Shown here: positions 1 through 5,832 of the stretch, one piece after another
Layout of the letters: each line of letters opens with the position of its first letter
Position numbering within the stretch: position 1 is the first letter of the stretch
From: Bacteroidota bacterium
GTDB lineage: Bacteria; Bacteroidota; Bacteroidia; NS11-12g; UBA955
Assembly (NCBI GenBank): GCA_030836345.1
Contig: JAURQA010000075.1
Location: 1 to 5,832, forward strand
Length of the DNA: 5,832 nucleotides
Direction: 5' to 3'
Program-made: the position numbers and the translations under genes
The notes under the pieces: generated by a model
What the model was told of the DNA's origin: nothing
Database searches by the model: none
The model's input: only the letters and a program-made list of their open reading frames with translations

Positions 1-1
1 C

Positions 2-142
2 AACACAAAACAAATGGTAAAAAGTGGTGCCAATAATTATTATGAGTCGTTCAACACAGAGCCCTCTTTAATTTTAAAAGATATCATCGCTATCATTCAT
101 AAAGACCGGAAGAATTTACTTTTCTTTGAAGCCATTGAATAA
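2..142 (+). CDS. Substrate-binding protein of an iron-chelate/cobalamin-type ABC importer (C-terminal end only)
   Basis: This open frame runs in from the left edge of the window and ends at TAA 140-142, giving 46 codons. The visible residues include GANNYYESFNTEPSLILKDI followed by IAIIH. In the FecB/BtuF family of periplasmic binding proteins, the last helix typically carries an N-x-Y-[WY]-E-S motif, then a P-x-x-[IV]-L-x-D-[IL]-I run and an [IF]-H near the end, and this tail matches that pattern. Such proteins capture a ferric siderophore, haem or cobalamin and deliver it to an inner-membrane permease. The next gene is exactly such a permease and overlaps the end of this frame by 17 bp, which supports the call. 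The signal peptide or lipobox and the ligand-binding lobes lie outside the window, so the ligand cannot be told. Confidence 0.72.
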   Translation, partial: NTKQMVKSGANNYYESFNTEPSLILKDIIAIIHKDRKNLLFFEAIE

Positions 143-1082
143 GAAAATAAGAAATATAAGTTTTTTGGTTACCGCAATTATCGTATTAATTTTTGCTGAG
201 CTCCTTCTTAGGCCAACCAATGTTTCCTTGACGCTTTTTAGATGGCCGAGGCTTTTAACAGCTATATTGGTTGGTTCTATCTTGAGTATTTCAGGCTTAT
301 ATATACAAGGCATATTTAGAAATCCTCTCGCCGGACCTTATATTATTGGTGTTATTCCGGGGGCATATTTCGCGGTAGCTCTATTTATTTTCATTGTTCC
401 ATATCACCTGAAAGATCCCTTACTAATGGAAATTGGTATTAAAGGGTTTGCTATTTTGGGCGGTATATCTGTAATGATTTTACAATTGCTTTTGATGAAG
501 AGGTTTTCTTCTATAAGTATTTTATTGCTTTTTGGGGTGGTATTGAGCTATTTTTTAAGCGGAGGCAGCGAAGCCCTTGTTTCTATTAGCAATGCAGATT
601 CTATTAAATCATTTGTTCAGTGGGGCTTTGGCAATTTTGATCAAGTTTTTGGATTAGATCTTTGGATTTTGTTTTTTCTATTGTTGGTGAATATCATCTC
701 TTTTTGGAGATACAGCAGCGCAATGGATGTATACGGCATAGGGGATAGCCTTGCCACAAATACGGGCCTTCATGTGCTAAGGTTTAGAACAAGTATTTTA
801 TTTATTGCGGGTGCATCTGCTGGAATTATAACGGCTTATTGCGGACCTATTGGTTTTGTAGGTATGGTAGCTCCTCAGTTTGCGAGACTTTTAAGTAAAT
901 CACAGTCCATGAAGAGTTTGTGGCTTTATTCCATGCTATCGGGCATTATGTTTTGTTTATTGGCTGATGTGATGAGCCATTACGCCTTTGATCATATTCA
1001 ATTAAGCTTGAACGCTATGGCAGCCTTAATTTGCTCGCCCATTGTGGCCATTTCTCTTTTTAGAAATAAGAATCTATTTTAA
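126..1082 (+). CDS. FecCD-family ABC transporter permease (iron-chelate/cobalamin uptake)
   Basis: This is a 318-residue polytopic inner-membrane protein of the BtuC/FecCD family, which forms the channel that moves a metal chelate delivered by a binding protein. Recognisable family blocks are R-W-P-R-L-L at 39-44, Q61 followed by FRNPLAGPYIIG (64-75) and GA (79-80), the coupling segment GIGDSLATNTG (204-214), GPIGFVGMVAP then QFARLL (240-255), and a C-terminal LNAMAALICSP (295-305). Long hydrophobic runs fill the rest. The length is slightly below the usual 330-350. The start is TTG at 126; a second TTG at 135 is possible, and no ATG lies nearby in frame. Either start overlaps the end of the binding-protein gene, so the two are probably co-transcribed and translationally coupled. 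The usual histidine after GL.VP is glutamine here (Q251). No ATPase gene follows. The substrate is not determinable. Confidence 0.93.
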   Translation: MKPLNKKIRNISFLVTAIIVLIFAELLLRPTNVSLTLFRWPRLLTAILVGSILSISGLYIQGIFRNPLAGPYIIGVIPGAYFAVALFIFIVPYHLKDPLLMEIGIKGFAILGGISVMILQLLLMKRFSSISILLLFGVVLSYFLSGGSEALVSISNADSIKSFVQWGFGNFDQVFGLDLWILFFLLLVNIISFWRYSSAMDVYGIGDSLATNTGLHVLRFRTSILFIAGASAGIITAYCGPIGFVGMVAPQFARLLSKSQSMKSLWLYSMLSGIMFCLLADVMSHYAFDHIQLSLNAMAALICSPIVAISLFRNKNLF

Positions 1083-1633
1083 TCCAAGGCTTCCTGCCTA
1101 ACAATAGCATCTATTTGGTAATCGATAACCGGATCAAACTCAACTTTTAGGTTATGTCCATATAGAGCCCCAAACGATTGCCATAGAATAGCTTCCATTC
1201 CACCCCTATATTTTTTCATGATATTCCAGGTTGTGCTTCCGGTTTCTCTGTGAATGAGTTTCATGAGAATTTTTCCTTGATCCCGCGTTAAGTTTTTTAA
1301 ATTATCAGTAAAGAGATCTTTTATGTTTTTTTCACAGGCTTTGATATATTTTTTCTTGGCTCTACGCTTTTTTAAGGTGTTTAAATGATCCTCCATAGTT
1401 TTTAGCTTATACGAGCTAAGTTTAGCATACGGCATTGCTACTCTTACATTTCTCTGAAGTCTTTTATAAGCGGCAATCTGCTCTTTATTCATGCTCGTGG
1501 TAATATTTACCTGTTTGTGCTGAACAACTCTAATCGTATCGGACACTATTGTATCATCAGAAACAACTGATTGAGCGCTAGCCGAAATAGCCAATAGACT
1601 AGTAAAAAGACTAAAAGTACATTTAAGGCTCAT
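1079..1633 (-). CDS. DUF4294 family exported protein of unknown function
   Basis: The product has 184 residues starting at ATG 1631-1633. A longer frame reaches TTG at 1690, but it would overlap lgt by 50 bp and put 19 charged residues in front of a good signal peptide, so I chose the ATG. Residues 1-20 form a Sec signal (one Lys, a Leu/Phe/Ser-rich core, then ASAQ), with likely cleavage between A20 and Q21. There is no lipobox cysteine, so it is not predicted to be an Lgt substrate. The mature part carries YKRLQRNV (56-63), PYAK (68-71), a Lys/Arg-rich helical stretch (about 75-112), LTRDQGKILMKLIHRETG (115-132) and GGMEAILWQSFGALYGHNLK (144-163). These blocks match my recollection of DUF4294, a family confined to Bacteroidota whose role is not known. 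It is probably periplasmic. It lies 7 bp after lgt and is likely in the same transcript. Its TAA overlaps the stop codon of the facing permease gene. Confidence 0.85.
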   Translation of the reverse strand: MSLKCTFSLFTSLLAISASAQSVVSDDTIVSDTIRVVQHKQVNITTSMNKEQIAAYKRLQRNVRVAMPYAKLSSYKLKTMEDHLNTLKKRRAKKKYIKACEKNIKDLFTDNLKNLTRDQGKILMKLIHRETGSTTWNIMKKYRGGMEAILWQSFGALYGHNLKVEFDPVIDYQIDAIVRQEALD

Positions 1634-1640
1634 ATGCAAA

Positions 1641-2840
1641 TTATTCCAAATGTTGTGCCGTTTTTTCAGTTTGCTTTTTGCCACTCCCAAAAACGAACCA
1701 GAAAATACCTCCCAATATTAATAGGAGCGAAATCATTTGGGCTTGTGAGAAAACAATTCCAAAAGCGTTGTAAACACTATCACCATGCTCTCTAATAAAT
1801 TCTATGATGAAACGTTCTATACCAGCAAATAACATGTAAAAAGCAAATAAATTTCCCCTTTTTACCACTCGCTTTCGTAAAACTAACCAAATGATAAGAA
1901 ACAAGCCAATAGCCATTAAAGCTTCATATATAGGAGTAGGCCAAACGGGGTTTATCAATTCATAGCAAAAATCTCCTGTACAGCCATCAATCTTCTTCAT
2001 TCCTTCATGGGTATAGCCTTCCATCCCCAAGACATTATTTGGGTATGAATAAGACCACAACCAATCGGGAAGTGCAAAAGGCTTAGGCGAGGGATTAGGT
2101 ACACCCCAGTCTCCATCTCCACTAAAATGACAGCCAAAACGACCCAATCCATAGGCTAGCATCATAGGTGCAGCACCCGAGTCTAAAACACTTAAAATAT
2201 TGAGTCCTTTTTTATGGCAATAGATAAGAACACCGGTTGCTCCGCAAATTAAACCGCCGTAATAAGTCCAACCACCTGTCGAAAATAGGTTGTCCATTAC
2301 ATAATCGATGCTAAAGGCATTAAAGTTTTCCAATATATGAAAGACTTTGGCACCTAAAAATCCAGATATAAGAGCAATTGTTGTAATGGTTCCCATATAA
2401 ACGGATGCATCTGTTTCTATAGTACTTTTTTGGGGTTCATCCAATCTTTGCTTTTTATCTAAAAAGAATGAGTATCCTAGAATAAGAGCCATTATTAAAA
2501 TACCCCAAAACCAAGAACCGTCCAATGAAAAAATCAACTCTTGGGGATTAGCTCCATTTTGACTTTCTATTAGAAGAAAAATAATCTTATACCCAAAGAT
2601 AAATCCAAAGAAAACTTGGGATATATAGTAGGGTGCTCCTAAGGGTTTGCCTATAGTTTGCATGATGCGAACAGTCTTTAGTTTTCCCTGTAAAGTAAGT
2701 CGTTTAAGCTCTGTTTGCATGGCCCAAAAAGCTCCACCGATTGATAAAGCTACAAAAAAGCCAAACGTGTTAATTACTTTTAAAAACCCAGGAGCTGAGC
2801 CAAAAATATCTTGAATAAAATGATAGATAGTAGGAAACAT
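1641..2840 (-). CDS. lgt: Prolipoprotein diacylglyceryl transferase (Lgt), Bacteroidota type
   Basis: Lgt transfers diacylglycerol from phosphatidylglycerol to the lipobox cysteine of prolipoproteins at the inner membrane, the first step of lipoprotein maturation. This 399-residue protein has many membrane segments (about 24-40, 72-91, 110-127, 147-169, 190-207, 222-236, 307-322, 331-347 and 367-386). Family landmarks are GAKVF (163-167), YGGL (194-197), GRFGCHFSGDGDWG (233-246), PTPIYEA (301-307), RFIIEFIRE (343-351) and SQAQMISL (365-372). By alignment in the head, R234, R343 and E347 match E. coli R143, R239 and E243. Positions equivalent to Y26, H103 and N146 are F26, Y194 and C237. It is about 100 residues longer than E. 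coli Lgt, mainly because of extra sequence before residue 150. A loop at 247-300 contains the pair C287/C292. ATG 2838-2840 is the only start after an in-frame TAA about ten codons upstream. It lies 55 bp downstream of pabB. Confidence 0.93.
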   Translation of the reverse strand: MFPTIYHFIQDIFGSAPGFLKVINTFGFFVALSIGGAFWAMQTELKRLTLQGKLKTVRIMQTIGKPLGAPYYISQVFFGFIFGYKIIFLLIESQNGANPQELIFSLDGSWFWGILIMALILGYSFFLDKKQRLDEPQKSTIETDASVYMGTITTIALISGFLGAKVFHILENFNAFSIDYVMDNLFSTGGWTYYGGLICGATGVLIYCHKKGLNILSVLDSGAAPMMLAYGLGRFGCHFSGDGDWGVPNPSPKPFALPDWLWSYSYPNNVLGMEGYTHEGMKKIDGCTGDFCYELINPVWPTPIYEALMAIGLFLIIWLVLRKRVVKRGNLFAFYMLFAGIERFIIEFIREHGDSVYNAFGIVFSQAQMISLLLILGGIFWFVFGSGKKQTEKTAQHLE

Positions 2841-2848
2841 TCTTAGAG

Positions 2849-2856
2849 CAAAGTAA
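2849..2856 (-). promoter_or_regulatory. Possible internal promoter box upstream of lgt
   Basis: On the minus strand the 55-bp pabB-lgt gap contains TTACTTTG then C, one mismatch from TAnnTTTG, ending 8 bp before the lgt ATG. The gap is large for a purely co-transcribed pair, so lgt may have its own promoter in addition to read-through from pabB. No -33 element is evident, so this is weak. Confidence 0.22.
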
Positions 2857-2880
2857 CAACAATAAGAGAGATATTAAGAA

Positions 2881-2899
2881 TTGATTTTCTGTGAATCAA
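2881..2899 (-). repeat. Small AT-rich inverted repeat over the pabB stop codon
   Basis: TTGATT (2881-2886) and AATCAA (2894-2899) form a 6-bp perfect inverted repeat around a 7-nt loop, and the right arm contains the pabB stop codon (2896-2898). In the pabB transcript the stem is followed by TTCTTAATAT rather than a clean U tract. It may be a weak attenuator or 3' stability element, or chance in AT-rich DNA. Confidence 0.2.
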
Positions 2900-4077
2900 G
2901 CTGAATTCATGATGCCATTTCTTTTTGCTATACATTCTTGATACTCTTCTTCGGCTATACTATCATAAACGATCGCACCTCCTACGCAATAATGCATTAT
3001 ATTATTATGCATTTGCAAGCTTCGAATAACTACATTTAAATCAAAATCTCCATCTTCAATGTATCCAATAGAGCCACTATAAATGCCTCGCTTAAAGGAT
3101 TCGTATTCTTCAATATGTTGCATCACCTCTATTTTTGGAGCTCCGGTCATACTGCCCATCGGAAAAGTAGCTTCAAGAGTTTTTTCAAAGCTAATTTCAC
3201 TTTGTAGTTCTCCTGTAATACTTGATACCAGGTGATGTACATGTGAAAATGTTTTTAGAGAGCATAGTTCTGAGACTTTAACACTATTTGGCTTGCAAAT
3301 TCTACTAAGATCATTTCTAACAAGGTCTACAATCATTGTGTTTTCTGCTCTTTCTTTGGGAGCATTTAGAAAAGACTCTAAGCGCTTTTTAGACTCAGGG
3401 TTCTGCCGTTTTAATGTGCCTTTTATAGGTTGAGAAAGAAGGGTGCTACTCTTCTTTTTTAGAAATCGTTCAGGACTAAAACAAAGTAAGAAGCTATTAT
3501 TTATCTTTACAAAAGCAGCAAATGGGCTTTGCGTACGCTCATTTACCTCCAAGAAAAGTGAATAGATATCGAGCTCATTGCATATTGAGGCGCTAAAGTG
3601 TATGCAGTAATTTAGTTCATAATAAGCCCCATTCTTAATGTCCTCTTTAATTTTGGCAATGGTGTTTAGGTATTCTTCTTTACTTAAATTGGCCTCCCAG
3701 TTCTCAATAACATCTGCTTGTTTAAAGGGTAAATCATCTGCTTTATTTAAATCAAAAGTGGAAGTAATATTTCCTTCATGATCCTCTTTGAATGAGTGCT
3801 CGGGTTCAAAAAAGAAAAAATCTGGAAAAGAGGTGAACCCTATATTCTCAGAGGGCAACTGATGAAACTCCTTTTTGAGATCATAGGAACATATGCCTAA
3901 GTGTAGCCCACTTTTTGGAACAGATTTAGCCGTAGTAAAAGTCTTTTTAGCACCAAACCCTGAAATAATTTCATAGGTTCCGTGCACATCCTTATTTCCA
4001 TTAGAACAGCATATAATGCTAGTGCTATAGCCCTTGGACTTTTGCACCAGCTTGGAAAGTATAGTTTGGTTGAGCAT
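2896..4077 (-). CDS. pabB: Aminodeoxychorismate synthase component I (PabB-like chorismate-binding enzyme)
   Basis: This 393-residue enzyme belongs to the anthranilate synthase I/PabB/isochorismate synthase family. Family blocks are SPERFL (201-206), QPIKGT (216-221), ENTMIVDLVRNDL (245-257), HHLVSSITGEL (281-291), FPMGSMTGAPKIEVM (305-319), GIYSGSIGYI (331-340), GGAIV (366-370) and EEEYQEC.AK (376-385). The lysine in PIKGT (K219) is the PabB signature; TrpE usually has PIAGT there. This favours aminodeoxychorismate synthase, which makes 4-amino-4-deoxychorismate for p-aminobenzoate and folate. The short, diverged N-terminal part, with GICSYDL (61-67) and FFFFEPE (87-93), also fits PabB. The glutaminase partner PabA is not fused and is not in the window. 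The start is fixed: ATG 4075-4077 is immediately preceded by an in-frame TAG. It is the first gene of a leftward cluster with lgt and divergent from priA. An anthranilate synthase role is less likely but not excluded. Confidence 0.87.
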   Translation of the reverse strand: MLNQTILSKLVQKSKGYSTSIICCSNGNKDVHGTYEIISGFGAKKTFTTAKSVPKSGLHLGICSYDLKKEFHQLPSENIGFTSFPDFFFFEPEHSFKEDHEGNITSTFDLNKADDLPFKQADVIENWEANLSKEEYLNTIAKIKEDIKNGAYYELNYCIHFSASICNELDIYSLFLEVNERTQSPFAAFVKINNSFLLCFSPERFLKKKSSTLLSQPIKGTLKRQNPESKKRLESFLNAPKERAENTMIVDLVRNDLSRICKPNSVKVSELCSLKTFSHVHHLVSSITGELQSEISFEKTLEATFPMGSMTGAPKIEVMQHIEEYESFKRGIYSGSIGYIEDGDFDLNVVIRSLQMHNNIMHYCVGGAIVYDSIAEEEYQECIAKRNGIMNSA

Positions 4078-4087
4078 CTATATGTTG

Positions 4088-4095
4088 CAAAACTA
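4088..4095 (-). promoter_or_regulatory. Candidate -7 box (TAnnTTTG) for the pabB-lgt-DUF4294 cluster
   Basis: Read on the minus strand this is TAGTTTTG followed by C, a perfect TAnnTTTG match ending 10 bp before the pabB ATG. I see no good TTTG at the expected -33 distance (around 4115-4120). The leader would be only a few nucleotides long. Its position at the head of a leftward three-gene cluster supports it as that cluster's promoter. Confidence 0.42.
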
Positions 4096-4140
4096 AGCCC
4101 ATTTGTTCATATCATTTTAGTATATTTACTCTTAAGCTGC

Positions 4141-4148
4141 TAATTTTG
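4141..4148 (+). promoter_or_regulatory. Candidate -7 box (TAnnTTTG) for priA
   Basis: TAATTTTG is a perfect match to the TAnnTTTG element described for the Bacteroidota primary sigma factor. It ends 5 bp before the TTG start of priA, which would place transcription initiation at or next to the start codon. The matching -33 TTTG is not clear: TTTA at 4116-4119 is the nearest candidate, 21 bp upstream of the box. A weaker box, TATATTTA at 4121-4128, would give a leader of about 20 nt. Confidence 0.4.
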
Positions 4149-4153
4149 TTTAA

Positions 4154-5832
4154 TTGAATTCTAAGCGAATTACTCTATTTGTTGAGGTTCTCCTGCCTTT
4201 ACCCATTCCAAGACTTTACACGTATCGTGTTCCTCTTGAAATGAATGATATCATAAAAGAAAGGATTAGAGTAGTCGTGCAATTTGGTGCGCGTAAAATT
4301 TATTCAGGACTAATTATTAATATAAAGGAAACGCCTCCTAAAAATTATACCGCTAATTATATCCTGGACGTTTTGGATGAAAATGAACTGATTGATATAA
4401 ATCAGCAAAAATTTTGGTTTTGGATGAGCGAATACTACATGTGTCACCCTGGCGAAGTAATGGCAGCAGCATTACCAGCGGGATTTCGATTGAAAAGTGA
4501 GAGTATTGTATTTTTAGCTTCTGACTTTAAAAGTATTTTAGAATTAGAGGATTATTCTGAAATAGAAGCTGACATTATTGCCTTACTAGGGGATATGAAG
4601 CCGCAAAAGATTAGCGATATTCAAAAGAAGCTAAATAAACCCCAGTTGGTAAAACATTTAAAGTCCTTATACTCTAGAGGAATTCTCCTGTTTGAAGAAG
4701 AGGTAAAAGAAAACTATATTCCAAAAATAGAAAAATGGTATAGAATACCTGACCATGTCGCTGAGGATGACTTGAGTAAAGAAATGGATAAGCTGCAGAA
4801 AAAGGCAGCAAAACAATTTGAAGCTCTTTTATTAATTTTGGGTTCGGATGGTTCTCGCATGATGCAAAAGCATTTGTATCATAAGCATGGAGTCACCGGA
4901 GCTACCTTAAACTCATTAATTAAAAAGGGATGGCTAATCATGGAGGAAATAAAAGTAGACCGTGTGCAATTTGCCATAGATGAAGTAGGAGATTATAAAT
5001 TAAACCAGGAGCAGAGCCAAGCAGTGCTATCAATAAAAGATTCGTTTAAAAACGACAAGCCTGCTTTACTAAACGGTGTGACGGGTTCAGGGAAAACGTA
5101 TGTATACGTTGAACTAATTAAAGAGTGTATTAAGAATAAACAACAAGCACTGTTCCTTTTACCAGAAGTGGCTATTACTGAAGTTATTGTTGCCAGAATA
5201 TCTAAATATTTTAAGCGCTATGCCGTTTGGTACAACTACTATAGCCAGCAAGAAAGGACCGAAATCTATTCCAAACTAAAAGCGGGTGAAATAGACGTAT
5301 TAATTGGAGCGCGATCGGCTCTTTTTGCTCCTTTTAAAAACTTGGGGTTAATTGTTGTGGATGAGGAACATGAAAACTCGTATAAACAATTTGAAAAAAG
5401 ACCTCATTATAATGGGAGAGATGCTTCCTTATACCTTGCAAAGCTTTGCAATGCAAATATTATATTGGGTAGTGCTACGCCATCATTTGAGAGCTTATAT
5501 GCGGTAAAACAAAATACAATGCTTGAGGTTCGATTAGAAAATCGATTCACGGCTCTTAAATCCTTAAATATCGAACTGGTCAAGCCTCCAGAAGGAAACA
5601 AGAATAAAACATCTATATTCAGCGCCCCTTTGCTTAAAAGCATAGATAATTCACTTAAGAACAATCAACAGGTTATACTCTTTCAAAATAAAAAAGGATA
5701 TGTGCCTTATTTATCCTGTGATATATGTGGCTATACGGATCAATGCAAAAATTGTGATATTTCGCTAACCTACTATAAATTCAATAATCTTCAGCGCTGT
5801 TCTTATTGTTCAACAAAATATGAGTTAACTAA
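4154..5832 (+). CDS. priA: Primosomal protein N' / replication-restart helicase PriA (3' end cut by window edge)
   Basis: 559 complete codons read without interruption to the right edge; full PriA in this phylum runs to about 800 residues. PriA recognises stalled forks and recombination intermediates and reloads the replicative helicase. The N-terminal 3'-DNA-binding domain shows VEVLLPLPIP (9-18), an R-V-V-V-x-F-G run near 40-46 and a Y-Y-x-C...GEVMAAALPAG segment ending at 110. Helicase motifs follow: Walker A GVTGSGKT (308-315), LPEVAIT (336-342), GARSALFAPF (385-394), DEEH (403-406), YKQ (410-412) and GSATPSFES (439-447). NKKGYVP (512-518) leads into the zinc region with C522/C525, C531/C534 and C549/C552, six of the eight expected cysteines before the sequence ends. 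The start is TTG 4154, placed directly after an in-frame TAA (4151-4153). The next in-frame ATG falls inside the conserved domain. Some motif residues differ from the usual consensus (N361, H418, K513/K514). Confidence 0.95.
   Translation, partial: MNSKRITLFVEVLLPLPIPRLYTYRVPLEMNDIIKERIRVVVQFGARKIYSGLIINIKETPPKNYTANYILDVLDENELIDINQQKFWFWMSEYYMCHPGEVMAAALPAGFRLKSESIVFLASDFKSILELEDYSEIEADIIALLGDMKPQKISDIQKKLNKPQLVKHLKSLYSRGILLFEEEVKENYIPKIEKWYRIPDHVAEDDLSKEMDKLQKKAAKQFEALLLILGSDGSRMMQKHLYHKHGVTGATLNSLIKKGWLIMEEIKVDRVQFAIDEVGDYKLNQEQSQAVLSIKDSFKNDKPALLNGVTGSGKTYVYVELIKECIKNKQQALFLLPEVAITEVIVARISKYFKRYAVWYNYYSQQERTEIYSKLKAGEIDVLIGARSALFAPFKNLGLIVVDEEHENSYKQFEKRPHYNGRDASLYLAKLCNANIILGSATPSFESLYAVKQNTMLEVRLENRFTALKSLNIELVKPPEGNKNKTSIFSAPLLKSIDNSLKNNQQVILFQNKKGYVPYLSCDICGYTDQCKNCDISLTYYKFNNLQRCSYCSTKYELT

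Noticed and set aside
116..313. 65-codon open frame on the minus strand
   Set aside because: It lies inside the permease gene on the opposite strand and has no recognisable motif; a shadow of the coding sequence.
1061..1080. Possible terminator hairpin (TAGA...TCTA followed by TTTT) at the end of the permease gene
   Set aside because: The stem is only 4 AT-rich base pairs with an 8-nt loop and cannot be extended; not a credible terminator.
1634..1690. N-terminal extension of the DUF4294 protein from TTG 1690
   Set aside because: It would overlap lgt by 50 bp and bury the signal peptide behind charged residues; ATG 1633 gives a standard exported protein.
2896..4077. Anthranilate synthase (TrpE) or isochorismate synthase (MenF/EntC) as the identity
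   Set aside because: PIKGT with a lysine and the short N-terminal part point to PabB; no trp or men genes lie nearby.
5407..5664. 85-codon open frame on the minus strand
   Set aside because: It is antisense to the PriA helicase domain, whose frame is continuous and motif-rich; a shadow.
1..5832. Mobile element, CRISPR array, toxin-antitoxin or defence system
   Set aside because: No direct-repeat array, transposase, integrase or defence motif is visible; nearly all the sequence is accounted for by six recognisable coding regions.

Overview
The window looks like an ordinary chromosomal housekeeping region of a member of the Bacteroidota, probably a flavobacterium-like lineage. The evidence is AT-rich DNA, a DUF4294 protein (a family I know only from Bacteroidota), a Bacteroidota-style Lgt carrying YGGL and GDGDWG motifs, no clear Shine-Dalgarno sequences, and TAnnTTTG-type promoter boxes close to start codons. 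I see no rRNA, tRNA, CRISPR array, insertion sequence or phage gene.

Layout. (1) Positions 1-1082, + strand: the last 46 codons of a periplasmic substrate-binding protein of the iron-chelate/cobalamin type, overlapping by 17 bp a complete FecCD-type permease that starts with TTG. Together they are two parts of a metal-chelate ABC importer. No ATPase gene follows. (2) Positions 1079-4077, - strand: a three-gene cluster read in the order pabB (aminodeoxychorismate synthase component I, folate pathway), lgt (prolipoprotein diacylglyceryl transferase) and a secreted DUF4294 protein. The spacings are 55 bp and 7 bp. (3) Positions 4078-4153: a 76-bp divergent intergenic region with one TAnnTTTG box facing each way. 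(4) Positions 4154-5832, + strand: priA, the replication-restart helicase, starting with TTG and cut by the window edge within its zinc-binding region.

The importer and the pabB-lgt-DUF4294 cluster converge so tightly that their stop codons share the 4-bp palindrome TTAA. The genes serve unrelated jobs: metal uptake, folate synthesis, lipoprotein maturation, an unknown envelope function and replication restart. I found no convincing new system. The points most worth checking are substitutions at residues important in E. coli Lgt, diverged helicase motifs in PriA, an importer without an adjacent ATPase, and very short predicted leaders.
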